A stretch of 64,000 nucleotides of DNA from Actinopolyspora halophila DSM 43834 (GTDB lineage Bacteria; Actinomycetota; Actinomycetes; Mycobacteriales; Pseudonocardiaceae). The stretch is from assembly GCF_000371785.1 (NCBI RefSeq), contig NZ_AQUI01000002.1, forward strand, positions 463,817 through 527,816. Reading direction: 5' to 3'. The notes below the pieces were generated by a model, which did no database searches, had not been told where the DNA came from, and worked only from the letters and a program-made list of their open reading frames with translations. This document shows, piece by piece, positions 52,015 to 64,000 of the stretch (position 1 is its first letter; each line of letters opens with the position of its first letter). The position numbers and the translations under genes are program-made.

Positions 52015-53010
52015 TTACCTGGCGCGGTCGACTCCGAACGCCTCGGCGAGGTCGTCGAGGATGGCGTGCGCGCCGTGGAGTCCCACCGAGGTCATCCAGG
52101 TGAGGTCGTCGACCTCGTGCACTCGTCCCGTCAGCTTGCTCCACAGTGGGCTGGAGGTGAACTTCTTCCTGGACTCGGCGGCGTCCCCGGCCTGATCCGG
52201 GTACACGCTCAGGAAGATGTGCTCCGCGTCGAGTTCCGGGATCCTTTCCTGGCTCAGGTTCACGGCGATGCCGTCGCCGGTCGGCTGCCCCCGCGGGCGG
52301 GTCAGCCCGGTGTCGTCCTGCACGATCCCGGGGAAGGACTCCGCGCTGTACAGGCGGACGGTCGGTTCCCCGGCGAAGCGGACGATCGAGATCGTCGGAT
52401 TGTGTCCGACTTCCGCGCGGATGTTGTCACCGACGGTTTTCGCGCGTTGTTCGTAGGCGTCCAGCCTGCGTCGTGCCAGTTTCTCCTTGCCGAGCGCTCG
52501 GCCGGTGAGCAGCAGGTTCTGTTTCCACGTGCCTCCCGTGGTTCTGCTGAACACCGTCGGGGTGATTTCGGAGAGTTGACCGTAGAGCTTTTCGTGCCGA
52601 ACTTTCGCCGAGAGGATGAGGTCGGGATCGGTCGCTACGACCTTCTCGAGGTCGGGCTCGCTCAGACTGCCCACCCTGCTTGCCCGGTCCCCGTGCTCCC
52701 GGCGGTCCTCTCCCAGGTACTCGGGTAGTTCCTTCCGCCCTCCGAAGGTCGTGTATCCCACGACGTCGGTGTCCAGGGCCATGACCGCGCTCGTGAAACT
52801 CGCGTCCAGCGCGACGACGCGTTTCGGGGTGCCCGTGATGTCGGTCGTGCCCATCGCGTGTTCGACGGTGCGGTCCGCTCCGGGGCTCCCTCCGCTTCCG
52901 GGACCGGTTGATTCGCCACCGCAGGCGCTCAGACCGAGCACGGGCAGTGTTCCCGCGGCGGTCAGCGCCGTTCGCAGCAAATCGCGTCTCGTTCGTGTGA
53001 CTTCCGACAT
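52015..53010 (-). CDS. Iron-siderophore ABC transporter substrate-binding lipoprotein
   Basis: 331 residues. N-terminus MSEVTRTRRDLLRTALTAAG has twin Arg (possible Tat export), and the lipobox LSAC places the lipidated Cys at 30. The body is a periplasmic-binding fold of the FecB/FepB group: RVVALDASFTSAVMALD, LSEPDLEKVVATDPDLILSA, YPDQAGD. It binds a ferric siderophore outside the membrane. It is divergent from the permease genes across an iron box, so all are probably derepressed together when iron is low. Confidence 0.92.
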   Translation of the reverse strand: MSEVTRTRRDLLRTALTAAGTLPVLGLSACGGESTGPGSGGSPGADRTVEHAMGTTDITGTPKRVVALDASFTSAVMALDTDVVGYTTFGGRKELPEYLGEDRREHGDRASRVGSLSEPDLEKVVATDPDLILSAKVRHEKLYGQLSEITPTVFSRTTGGTWKQNLLLTGRALGKEKLARRRLDAYEQRAKTVGDNIRAEVGHNPTISIVRFAGEPTVRLYSAESFPGIVQDDTGLTRPRGQPTGDGIAVNLSQERIPELDAEHIFLSVYPDQAGDAAESRKKFTSSPLWSKLTGRVHEVDDLTWMTSVGLHGAHAILDDLAEAFGVDRAR

Positions 53011-53037
53011 CGGCGTCCCTCCCCGTTTCGTTTAGGC

Positions 53038-53056
53038 TTAGGTGGGCCTAACCTAA
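53038..53056. promoter_or_regulatory. IdeR/DmdR-type iron box
   Basis: TTAGGTGGGCCTAACCTAA matches 17 of 19 bases of the IdeR/DtxR consensus (TTAGGTTAGCCTAACCTAA). A further half-site-like GGTAACCTAAG follows at 53062-53072. It sits in the middle of the 95-bp divergent gap between the binding-protein and permease genes. Confidence 0.88.
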
Positions 53057-53105
53057 GTGCGGGTAACCTAAGCGAATCAGGGTCGGAGAGCCAAGGGAGT
53101 GGGAT

Positions 53106-54230
53106 TTGAGTCGCAGTTTGGCCGACCGGAACTCGCGGCACTCGGACACCGGCTCGTCCCGTTCCCGGCAGGGGGGCGACCCCGCCCCGGAAACGGAGGA
53201 CGCCCCCAGAACCCCGGTGGACCGGCTGAACAACCGCAGGCGCAGGAGGCTGATCGGCATCGCCCTGCTCGGGACGTTGCTGCTGATCAGCTGTGTGCTG
53301 AGCATCCTCATCGGAGCCAAGCTCATATCGCCGGACGCCGTGCTGCGGGCGCTGCTGTCCACCACGCGGACCGAGAACCACGTGATCGTCTACGACTTGC
53401 GCATCCCTCGCACGATCGTGGGAGTGCTCGCGGGCTCGGCGCTCGGCCTGGCCGGTGCCCTGATGCAGGGCTACACCAGGAACCCGATCGCGGGTCCCAG
53501 CGTTCTCGGCATCACCCAGGGAGCGGGGCTGGCCGTCGTGCTGGCCGTTTTCACCCTGGGAATCACCGGAATGCTCGGCTTCGTGTGGTTCAGCTTCGGC
53601 GGTGCCCTGCTCAGCGCCCTCGCGGTGTTCGCGATCGGGTCCTTCGGGAGAGGAGGAGCCACCCCGGTGGCGCTGGCGCTGGCCGGAGCGGCGATCAGTG
53701 CCCTGCTGCAGGCACTCACCTCGGCCCTGGTGTTGCTCGACCGGCAGAGCATGGACGTCTACCGGTTCTGGAAGGTCGGTTCCATCGCGATCAGCGACAT
53801 GACCGTCATCAGCCAGGTGGTGCCCTTCCTGCTGCTGGGGCTGCTGTTGGGCCTGGCGAGCGCGCCAGGGTTGAACGCGCTCTCGCTCGGAGACGACATG
53901 GCCGCCGCGCTCGGGCACAACGTGACGCGGACCAGGACGGTGGGGGTGGCCGCCATAGCCGTGCTCGTCGGTAGCGCCGTGGCACTGTGCGGACCGATCA
54001 GCTTCGTCGGGCTCGTCGTCCCGCACATAGCCAGGTACTTCTCGGGACCCGACCACCGCTGGTTGCTGCCCTTCGCGGCCCTGACGGGAGCGTGCCTGGT
54101 CCTGCTCGCCGATCTCGTCGGCCGAATCGTGGCCAGGCCCTCCGAGATCCAGGTCGGGGTGATGCTGGCGATGATCGGCGCTCCGTTCTTCATCGCGCTC
54201 GTGCGGCGCAGGAGGCTGATGCGACTGTGA
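53106..54230 (+). CDS. FecCD-family iron-siderophore permease 1
   Basis: 374 residues. A polar N-terminus of about 45 residues is followed by nine or so membrane segments (LIGIALLGTLLLISCVLSIL) with DLRIPRTIVGVLAGSALGLA, GALMQGYTRNPIAGPSVLGI, the hallmark of FecCD permeases. TTG 53106 has AAGGGAG 6 nt upstream. It overlaps the next permease by 4 bp. Confidence 0.92.
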   Translation: MSRSLADRNSRHSDTGSSRSRQGGDPAPETEDAPRTPVDRLNNRRRRRLIGIALLGTLLLISCVLSILIGAKLISPDAVLRALLSTTRTENHVIVYDLRIPRTIVGVLAGSALGLAGALMQGYTRNPIAGPSVLGITQGAGLAVVLAVFTLGITGMLGFVWFSFGGALLSALAVFAIGSFGRGGATPVALALAGAAISALLQALTSALVLLDRQSMDVYRFWKVGSIAISDMTVISQVVPFLLLGLLLGLASAPGLNALSLGDDMAAALGHNVTRTRTVGVAAIAVLVGSAVALCGPISFVGLVVPHIARYFSGPDHRWLLPFAALTGACLVLLADLVGRIVARPSEIQVGVMLAMIGAPFFIALVRRRRLMRL

Positions 54231-55333
54231 AGGCACTGGCGGAAACTCCTCCCGCGCGCAGCGCCGCGCCGCGGGTGTCGGGACGCAGGCCGCTGCGGCT
54301 TGGGCCGGTCTCCACGGTGCTGCGGCCCCGCTCCCTGCTGGTACTGCTCGCGGGAGCGCTCGCCCTGCTGGTGGTGTTCGCCTGCGACCTCGCCCTGGGC
54401 GACTACCCGATCACCCCGGTCGGAGTGCTGCGCACCCTGTTCGGCGGCGGTGACACCGGCGAATCCCTCGTGATCTTCCAACTGCGGCTCCCCAGGAGCC
54501 TGACGGGACTGCTCGTCGGGGCGGCGCTGGGACTCGCCGGTGCCGTCACCCAGGCCGTGGTGCGGAACCCCCTGGCCAGCCCGGATCTGCTCGGCGTCAC
54601 GGCCGGAGCGGGGGCCGCCGCCTCGGCGGTGATCGTGACCGGGGGAACGCTGGGCGGTATCAGTGGTCTCGCCGCGAGCGTGGGGTTGCCCGTGGTCGCC
54701 CTGCTCGGTGGACTGGTCACCGGTGTGCTCGTGGCGCTGCTGTCCTACCGGAACGGGGTGGACTCGTTCCGGCTGGTGCTGGTCGGCATCGGCATGAACG
54801 CCATGATGGTCAACGCGACGCTGTGGCTGCTCACCATGGGCGAGGTGCAGGACGCGGGCCGGGCCATGGTCTGGCTCACCGGGAGCCTCAACGCGCGTGG
54901 CTGGGAGAACGTCGTTCCGGTCGCGCTGTCCCTGGCGGTCCTCGTGCCCGTGACCCTGCTCGGCTGCCGCGTGCTGGGAGCGCTGCAGTTCGACGACGAC
55001 ACCATGCGCGGGCTCGGGGTACGGGTGACCACGGCGCGGGCGGCCATGTTGCTCAGTGCCGCCGTGCTCGCCTCGCTGGCGACCGCGGCCGCCGGGCCGA
55101 TCGCTTTCGTGGCGTTGTCCACCCCCCAGATAGCCCTCCGGCTGGCGGGTACGGCGCGTCCACCACTGGTGCTCTCGATGCTGCTGGGGGCGACGTTGGT
55201 CGTCGGGGCCGACCTGATCGCACGCACGGTTTTCGGCTCGCTGGCGCTTCCCGTGGGAGTGGTCACGGCCGTGCTCGGTGCGCCCTACCTGATTTACCTG
55301 CTCGTTCACCGGTACCGGGAGGTTCGGACATGA
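54227..55333 (+). CDS. FecCD-family iron-siderophore permease 2
   Basis: 368 residues from GTG 54227, overlapping the preceding stop (GTGA). LRLPRSLTGLLVGAALGLAG, VTQAVVRNPLASPDLLGVTA and GPIAFVALSTPQIALRLAG are typical. It pairs with permease 1 in the channel. Confidence 0.92.
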   Translation: MKALAETPPARSAAPRVSGRRPLRLGPVSTVLRPRSLLVLLAGALALLVVFACDLALGDYPITPVGVLRTLFGGGDTGESLVIFQLRLPRSLTGLLVGAALGLAGAVTQAVVRNPLASPDLLGVTAGAGAAASAVIVTGGTLGGISGLAASVGLPVVALLGGLVTGVLVALLSYRNGVDSFRLVLVGIGMNAMMVNATLWLLTMGEVQDAGRAMVWLTGSLNARGWENVVPVALSLAVLVPVTLLGCRVLGALQFDDDTMRGLGVRVTTARAAMLLSAAVLASLATAAAGPIAFVALSTPQIALRLAGTARPPLVLSMLLGATLVVGADLIARTVFGSLALPVGVVTAVLGAPYLIYLLVHRYREVRT

Positions 55334-56262
55334 CCGCAGCACACACCGCGAGTGAGACCTTCGAGCGCTTCGATCCGTCGAACTCGGAAGGTGGGCGGGT
55401 GGACTCCGCGGACAGCGGGACCACCAGCAGGCTGAGCGCGCGCGGCGTCTCGCTGGCCTACGGGGAACGGGTCGTGGTCGACGGCTTGGACCTCGATGTC
55501 CTCGACGGGGGAATAACCGGTGTGATCGGTCCGAACGGTTGCGGGAAGTCCACGTTGCTGCGTGCCCTGGGCAGGTTGCTCCAGCCGAAGAGCGGCAGTG
55601 TCCTGCTGGACGGCAAGCGGATTCACCGGATGTCGACGAAGGAGGTCGCCCGCACTCTCGGGTTGCTGCCGCAGTCCCCCTCGGCTCCCGAGGGGTTGTG
55701 CGTGGCCGACCTGGTCGCGCGGGGCAGGCACCCGCACCAGACCTGGTACCGCCAGTGGTCCTCCGACGACGAGTCGGCCGTGGCGGACGCCCTGGAACTG
55801 ACGGGTATCGGGGATCTGGCCGAGCGCTCCGTGGACGAGCTGTCCGGGGGGCAGCGGCAGCGTGCCTGGCTGTCCATGGCGCTGGCGCAGCACACGGACC
55901 TGCTGTTACTGGACGAACCGACCACCTACTTGGACCTGTCCCACCAGGTGGACGTGCTGGAGCTGATCGGCAGGCTTCAAGCCGAGAGCGGACGCACGGT
56001 GGTCATGGTGCTGCACGACCTCAACTTCGCCGCCAGGTACGCGGACCGCCTGGTGGCCATGGTCGACGGGCGGATCGCCGCGGAGGGGGCGCCGGAGGAG
56101 GTCGTGACCGAGCGGCTGTTGGAGGAGGTGTTCGACCTGAGGGCGCGTGTGGTTCCGGACCCCGTGGTGGGTACTCCCATGGTGGTTCCGGTTGGAGGAC
56201 GTAGCTCTCGTGAGGCCGGGACGGAGGACTTCGTCGCGGGAAGCGCTGATCCGGAAGAGTGA
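55330..56262 (+). CDS. Iron-siderophore ABC transporter ATP-binding protein (FecE type)
   Basis: 310 residues, overlapping the previous gene by ATGA. Walker A GPNGCGKSTLLRALGRL, signature DELSGGQRQRAWLSMAL, Walker B LLLLDEPTTYLDLSHQVDVL and switch VVMVLHDLNFAARYADRLVA. Energises uptake of the ferric complex. Extra 35-residue N-terminal segment before RLSARGVSLAYGERVVVDGL. Confidence 0.94.
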   Translation: MTAAHTASETFERFDPSNSEGGRVDSADSGTTSRLSARGVSLAYGERVVVDGLDLDVLDGGITGVIGPNGCGKSTLLRALGRLLQPKSGSVLLDGKRIHRMSTKEVARTLGLLPQSPSAPEGLCVADLVARGRHPHQTWYRQWSSDDESAVADALELTGIGDLAERSVDELSGGQRQRAWLSMALAQHTDLLLLDEPTTYLDLSHQVDVLELIGRLQAESGRTVVMVLHDLNFAARYADRLVAMVDGRIAAEGAPEEVVTERLLEEVFDLRARVVPDPVVGTPMVVPVGGRSSREAGTEDFVAGSADPEE

Positions 56263-56522
56263 CTTTCCGGTGCGGAAACCGTGCTGTTCGCGCTCGGCGG
56301 ACACCCCGCAGCGGCTTGTTTCCGAATGGAATGTCGCAGTTCAGCGCGCTGTTAGGCACAGTGAACGAAGCGTTGTCGAAAAGTGGGCTGTGAGCCGGAC
56401 CGGCCCTGAACGGGCCGTGGCTACTAGAGTGGAGCTCAGAGTGCTGAACCCATCGCGGGCATAGGCGTGAGCAGGAGCCGTGCCCGGTACGAGACCGCCG
56501 GCGCAGCAGTCAGGGAGTGCGA

Positions 56523-59093
56523 ATGTTCGAGAGGTTCACCGACCGCGCGAGGCGGGTGGTTGTCCTGGCCCAGGAGGAGGCCAGGATGCTCAACCACAAC
56601 TACATCGGCACCGAGCACATTCTCCTGGGTCTGATCCACGAGGGTGAGGGTGTCGCCGCCAAGGCGCTGGAATCGTTGGGTATCGCCCTCGAGGGCGTAC
56701 GCCAGCAGGTCGAAGAGATCATCGGCCAGGGCCAGCAGGCCCCCAGTGGCCACATCCCCTTCACCCCGAGGGCCAAGAAGGTTCTGGAGCTGTCGCTGAG
56801 GGAGGCGCTCCAGCTCGGGCACAATTACATCGGTACCGAGCACATCCTGCTCGGCCTGATCCGTGAAGGTGAGGGTGTCGCCGCGCAGGTTCTGGTCAAA
56901 CTGGGCGCGGATCTCAACCGGGTACGTCAGCAGGTGTTGCAGCTGCTGTCCGGCTACCAGGGCAAGGAACCGGCCGAGGCCGGTGGCCGCAGCGAGGGGA
57001 CCCCGTCCTCCTCGTTGGTGCTGGATCAGTTCGGGCGCAACCTCACCCAGAGTGCTCGCGAGTCGAAGCTCGACCCCGTGATCGGCAGGAACACCGAGGT
57101 CGAGCGCATCATGCAGGTGCTGTCCCGGCGCACCAAGAACAACCCCGTGCTCATCGGCGAGGCCGGTGTCGGTAAGACGGCGGTTGTCGAGGGGCTGGCA
57201 CAGCAGATCGTCAAGGGCGAGGTGCCCGAGACGCTGAAGGAGAAGCAGCTCTACACGCTCGACCTCGGCTCGCTCGTCGCGGGTTCGCGGTACCGCGGTG
57301 ATTTCGAGGAGCGCCTGAAGAAGGTGCTCAAGGAGATCAAGACGCGGGGCGACATCATCCTGTTCATCGACGAGATCCACACGCTGGTCGGTGCGGGAGC
57401 GGCCGAAGGTGCGATAGACGCCGCGAGCATCCTCAAGCCGATGCTGGCCCGCGGTGAGCTGCAGACCATCGGTGCCACCACGCTGGATGAGTACCGCAAG
57501 AACGTCGAGAAGGACGCGGCCCTCGAACGTCGGTTCCAGCCGATCCAGGTCGGCGAGCCCTCGCTCGAGCACGCCGTGGAGATCCTCAAGGGACTGCGGG
57601 ACCGCTACGAGGCGCACCACAGGGTCTCCATCACCGACTCCGCGCTGTCCGCGGCCGCGAGCCTGGCCGATCGCTACATCAACGACCGGTACCTGCCGGA
57701 CAAGGCGATCGACCTGCTCGACGAGGCCGGAGCGCGCATGCGCATCCGCCGGATGACCGCTCCGCCGGACCTGCGTGAGTTCGACGAGAAGATCGCCGAG
57801 GTCCGCAGGGACAAGGAGTCCTCGATCGACGGTCAGGACTTCGAGCGGGCCGCGCGCCTGCGTGACGAGGAGAAGCAGCTCATCACGCAGAAGGAGGAGC
57901 GCGAGACGCAGTGGAAGGCCGGTGACCTGGACGTCGTGGCCGAGGTCGACGACGAGCAGATCGCCGAGGTGCTGGCCAACTGGACCGGCATCCCCGTCTT
58001 CCGCCTCACCGAGGAGGAGACCTCCAGGCTGCTTCGCATGGAGGAGGAGCTGCACAAGCGGATCATCGGTCAGGACGACGCGGTCAAGGCGGTTTCCCAG
58101 GCGATCCGCCGTACCCGTGCGGGACTGAAGGATCCGCAGCGGCCCTCGGGCTCCTTCATCTTCGCCGGCCCCTCCGGTGTCGGGAAGACGGAGCTGTCCA
58201 AGTCGCTGGCCGAGTTCCTCTTCGGTGATGACAACGCACTCGTGCAGATCGACATGGGTGAGTACCACGACCGCTACACGGCCTCGCGCCTGTTCGGTGC
58301 TCCCCCGGGATACGTCGGCTACGAGGAGGGCGGCCAGCTCACCGAGAAGGTCCGCCGGAAGCCGTTCTCCGTGGTGCTGTTCGACGAGATCGAAAAGGCC
58401 CACCACGAGATCTACAACACGCTGCTGCAGGTGTTGGAGGACGGCAGGCTCACGGACGGTCAGGGCCGTGTCGTCGACTTCAAGAACACGGTGCTGATCT
58501 TCACCTCCAACCTCGGTACTTCGGACATCTCCAAGACCGTCGGGTTGGGCTTCTCCGGCTCCAACGAGCAGGAGACCAACTACGAGCGGATGAAGGCCAA
58601 GGTCAATGAGGAGATGAAGAAGCACTTCCGTCCGGAGTTCCTCAACAGGATCGACGACGTGATCATCTTCCACCAGCTGACCGAGGAAGAGATCGTCCGG
58701 ATGGTCGACCTGCTCATCGGGCGCGTGGAAACCGCGCTCAAGAGCAAGGACATGTCCATCGAGTTGACCTCGAAGGCCAAGAAGCTGGTGGCCAAGAGGG
58801 GCTTCGACCCGGTGCTGGGCGCCCGGCCGCTGCGGCGCACCATCCAGCACGAGATCGAGGACAAGCTCTCCGAGAAGATCCTGTTCGGTGAGGTCGAGGC
58901 CGGTCAGATCGTGATCGTCGACGTCGAGGGCTGGGACGAAGAGGGCACGGAGGAGGAAGCTCGCTTCGTCTTCCGCGGCGAGAGCAAGCCCTCCACCGTG
59001 CCGGACGCTCCGCCGGTGGACCTGGCTGGATCGTCCGGTGGTTCCTCCGCGGAACAGGACGACCAGTCCGAGGGCTCCGGCTCCTCGGAATGA
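56523..59093 (+). CDS. clpC: Clp protease ATP-binding subunit ClpC
   Basis: 856 residues from ATG 56523 ([20 protein letters not shown]), GGGAG 5 nt upstream. Two Clp_N repeats (each with [13 protein letters not shown]), Walker A1 [18 protein letters not shown], the UVR-like coiled middle ([15 protein letters not shown]), and Walker A2 [20 protein letters not shown] with [19 protein letters not shown]. Unfolds proteins for ClpP. A Ser/Gly/acidic tail of about 30 residues ends it. Two hairpins follow. Confidence 0.97.
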   Translation: MFERFTDRARRVVVLAQEEARMLNHNYIGTEHILLGLIHEGEGVAAKALESLGIALEGVRQQVEEIIGQGQQAPSGHIPFTPRAKKVLELSLREALQLGHNYIGTEHILLGLIREGEGVAAQVLVKLGADLNRVRQQVLQLLSGYQGKEPAEAGGRSEGTPSSSLVLDQFGRNLTQSARESKLDPVIGRNTEVERIMQVLSRRTKNNPVLIGEAGVGKTAVVEGLAQQIVKGEVPETLKEKQLYTLDLGSLVAGSRYRGDFEERLKKVLKEIKTRGDIILFIDEIHTLVGAGAAEGAIDAASILKPMLARGELQTIGATTLDEYRKNVEKDAALERRFQPIQVGEPSLEHAVEILKGLRDRYEAHHRVSITDSALSAAASLADRYINDRYLPDKAIDLLDEAGARMRIRRMTAPPDLREFDEKIAEVRRDKESSIDGQDFERAARLRDEEKQLITQKEERETQWKAGDLDVVAEVDDEQIAEVLANWTGIPVFRLTEEETSRLLRMEEELHKRIIGQDDAVKAVSQAIRRTRAGLKDPQRPSGSFIFAGPSGVGKTELSKSLAEFLFGDDNALVQIDMGEYHDRYTASRLFGAPPGYVGYEEGGQLTEKVRRKPFSVVLFDEIEKAHHEIYNTLLQVLEDGRLTDGQGRVVDFKNTVLIFTSNLGTSDISKTVGLGFSGSNEQETNYERMKAKVNEEMKKHFRPEFLNRIDDVIIFHQLTEEEIVRMVDLLIGRVETALKSKDMSIELTSKAKKLVAKRGFDPVLGARPLRRTIQHEIEDKLSEKILFGEVEAGQIVIVDVEGWDEEGTEEEARFVFRGESKPSTVPDAPPVDLAGSSGGSSAEQDDQSEGSGSSE

Positions 59094-59107
59094 CCCCACT
59101 CGGACGG

Positions 59108-59138
59108 GCCGCCCGGCTCCACCCTGAGACCGGGCGGC
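59108..59138 (+). terminator. First hairpin after clpC
   Basis: GCCGCCCGG and CCGGGCGGC form a 9-bp stem with a 13-base loop, followed by TTCT. Confidence 0.65.
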
Positions 59139-59165
59139 TTCTCCGCAGCTGGGTTTCGTCTCACG

Positions 59166-59206
59166 AGGCCCCGCACTCCTTTCCGGAAAGGAGTGCGGGG
59201 CCTTTT
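59166..59206 (+). terminator. Second hairpin after clpC, Rho-independent terminator
   Basis: A perfect 38-bp palindrome centred on TTTCCGGAAA (AGGCCCCGCACTCC outside) followed by TTTT. It shields the downstream ion-channel-like gene and rRNA region from clpC read-through. Confidence 0.9.
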
Positions 59207-59304
59207 CGCGTCACGGGTGGCGCCCGCTGGTGCCCGTGGCGTCCCGGTCCTGCATCTCCCCGCTTCGGGAACGCGCTCCGGGGCGGTCTGTCACGATAAA
59301 AACC

Positions 59305-59958
59305 GTGACGTCCCGCGGTGAGGAAGCGGAGGGAGAGCGTGCGCGCCGGGTTCGGCGGGCTCTGCACGTCCCCGTTCTGGCGGCCGCGGCCGTATCCGTT
59401 CCCGCGGTTTTCCTGGCCAGGCTGGACGGCCCCGTGGCACTGGCCGGTTCGGTGCTGAACTGGTTGTCGATGCTGGTTCTGACCGGGGAGTCGGTTCTGC
59501 TGTTCTGGTCCAGCGACAACCGGCTGCGCTGGTTGCGCACTCACTGGTGGATGGTGCTGGTCACCCTGCTGACGATTCCAGCGGTGATCTTCGCCTTCGG
59601 GCCCGCTCAGGTGCTGCGTCTGGTCCGTGTGGTGGCTGCGGTACAGCTGGTGCGCGTTGTCCGGCTGCTCAAGGTGGCGCGGGTGCTGCATCGGCGTGGG
59701 GGGAGGCTCGGCGGTTCGCTGTACGTGCTGCTGGCTGTGGTGTTCGCGGCGGCGGCAGTGTTGCTGGGGATCGTGCTCGTGGACGAGACCAGCACGACGC
59801 GGCGCACTGTGGACGTGATCCTGGACAGGTGGGGCTGGCCCGCTCTCGTGGGGGGAGTTGTGCTGATCTCGACGTTGCTCGTCGGGCTGGTGCTGTGGCT
59901 GCGTCGGTGGCGTTCGAGGAAGGCCGAGACGGGAGTGCGGCCGCCTTCGGAGTCGTAG
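59305..59958 (+). CDS. Voltage-sensor-like membrane protein
   Basis: 217 residues. Membrane segments near the N-terminus (VPVLAAAAVSVPAVFLARLD; LAGSVLNWLSMLVLTGESVL; WWMVLVTLLTIPAVIFAFG) precede an S4-like helix with Arg or Lys at about every third place (LRLVRVVAAVQLVRVVRLLK, VARVLHRR). Two more segments follow (YVLLAVVFAAAAVLLGIVLV; LVGGVVLISTLLVGLVLWLR), but I see no TVGYGD-like filter. So it resembles the voltage-sensor half of an ion-transport protein with a degenerate pore. GTG 59305 gives VTSRGEEAEGE; the upstream frame extension is unlikely. Confidence 0.65.
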   Translation: MTSRGEEAEGERARRVRRALHVPVLAAAAVSVPAVFLARLDGPVALAGSVLNWLSMLVLTGESVLLFWSSDNRLRWLRTHWWMVLVTLLTIPAVIFAFGPAQVLRLVRVVAAVQLVRVVRLLKVARVLHRRGGRLGGSLYVLLAVVFAAAAVLLGIVLVDETSTTRRTVDVILDRWGWPALVGGVVLISTLLVGLVLWLRRWRSRKAETGVRPPSES

Positions 59959-60202
59959 GGCTTCGTGGGTTCGGCTGGCTCGACTCCGGGGACGAGTCCC
60001 GGGCTGACGGAGTAACCCCGTGTTGTGCTGGTGTTTGTGTGGTGGTGGGGGGTGGGTGTGTGTGGGGGTGGTGGTGGGGGTAGTGTGGTGGTTGTCGGCA
60101 TGGCGGGAACTGCTGCGGGGCTTGCGGGTTTTGTGGTGGTTTCTGGTTGTGTTTGGTGTTTGGTTGATCGGTGATTCTGGTGCTTCGAGGGTGCCCCCGG
60201 GT

Positions 60203-60231
60203 TTGTGGGGGTGTTTTCGGGGTGTTAGGGT
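60203..60231 (+). promoter_or_regulatory. rRNA promoter P1 (candidate)
   Basis: TTGTGG (60203-60208), 17-bp spacer, TAGGGT (60226-60231). It is part of a block (GGTGCCCCCGGGT upstream) that recurs 137 bp downstream. Confidence 0.6.
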
Positions 60232-60339
60232 TTCTGGTGTTGTTTGATTAATTGCATTCATTGTGGTGCCTTTTTCTGGGTGCTGCTGCGTGGCGCGCGT
60301 GTGTGTGTTGTGTGGTGGTGCTTGGGGGTGCCCCCGGGT

Positions 60340-60368
60340 GTGGGGGTGCTGGGTTGGGGTGCTAGGGT
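60340..60368 (+). promoter_or_regulatory. rRNA promoter P2 (candidate)
   Basis: GTGGGG-like -35 (60340-60345), 17-bp spacer, TAGGGT (60363-60368), with the same GGTGCCCCCGGGT upstream as P1. Confidence 0.55.
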
Positions 60369-60445
60369 GAATGTGCACTGAACGCGGGGTGCTCTCGGTT
60401 TTCGGGGGTGTCTTGTGGGTGGTGTGCCCGCTGGTTGTGGGTGTG

Positions 60446-60464
60446 TTCTTTGAGAATTCAACAG
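60446..60464 (+). promoter_or_regulatory. rRNA leader antitermination/processing element
   Basis: TTCTTTGAGAATTCAACAG resembles the TTTGAGAACTCAACAG element found in the 16S leaders of actinomycetes, where it overlaps BoxA-like and processing signals. Confidence 0.65.
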
Positions 60465-60536
60465 TGCCTTGACGCGTGTGTGGCTTCTTGTCTTTTTGTT
60501 TTTTTGTGTTTTTGCTGGGGTTTTTTCTCTGGTTCA

Positions 60537-64000
<3,464 letters not shown>

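Larger units (their letters stand above)
59959..60536. other. rRNA operon leader and promoter region
   Basis: 578 bp, extremely G/T-rich on the plus strand and without a supported gene. It holds a G-run cluster at 60047-60080, two similar promoter blocks (60189-60231 and 60324-60368), the leader element at 60446-60464 and a T-rich stretch before 16S (60495-60530). Confidence 0.8.

Noticed and set aside
56436..59099. 887-codon open frame antisense to clpC
   Set aside because: Shadow of clpC caused by codon bias; no own start signal or domain.

Overview
The window is high-GC actinobacterial DNA. Gene order over 2.9-10.5 kb (hppA, a Rv3647c-like gene, topA, holB) and 30.6-59.1 kb (ppa, dacB, DUF2342 protease, tilS, hpt, ftsH, folE-P-B-K, DUF3180, DUF6779, DUF2520, panC, panD, coaX, lysS, lsr2, clpC) follows the core order known from Mycobacterium tuberculosis Rv3597c-Rv3650. 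The 16S sequence and gene repertoire suggest Pseudonocardiales, perhaps Actinopolyspora or Saccharopolyspora; that placement is inference.

Layout: 1-12.2 kb is chromosomal housekeeping (helicase, K+-independent proton pyrophosphatase, topoisomerase I, DNA polymerase III delta prime) plus a sortase-like surface protein. At 12.26 kb a tRNA-Thr(CGT) is the integration site of an 11.9-kb element (12292-24152) bounded by 48-bp direct repeats of the tRNA 3' half. Its left arm, read right to left, carries three small DNA-binding proteins, two unknown proteins, a DUF3987-like replication protein, an excisionase and a tyrosine integrase. Its right arm carries a GntR regulator, a HAD phosphatase, a NUDIX hydrolase and two paralogous membrane proteins, each with fourteen 11-residue pentapeptide-like repeats. 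A 254-bp inverted repeat (13962-14215 / 19305-19558), holding an array of ACGAACTT boxes and all or part of xis, brackets the 5.1-kb replication/regulation module, which might invert. I see no conjugation translocase or phage structural gene.

24.5-30.6 kb: a bd-type oxidase (cydAB), a small PPOX/F420-type flavin-fold protein, a helical unknown, about 1.15 kb without a supported gene, a DUF4231/SLATT-like membrane protein and a small secreted protein. 30.6-51.8 kb: cell wall, tRNA modification, purine salvage, FtsH, folate and pantothenate/CoA genes, then lysS and lsr2. 52-56.3 kb: an iron-siderophore ABC importer, with divergent genes around an IdeR/DmdR-type iron box. 56.5-59.1 kb: clpC, closed by two hairpin terminators, then a voltage-sensor-like membrane protein. 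From about 60 kb: a G-rich leader with two similar promoter boxes, then 16S rRNA, a spacer without tRNA, and the first 1.7 kb of 23S rRNA.

Most of the functions work independently. Clear co-transcribed sets, shown by 1-8 bp overlaps, are folE-folP-folB-folK, DUF2520-panC(-panD-coaX), cydA-cydB, the FecCD-FecCD-FecE genes, GntR-HAD, and the element's leftward operon.
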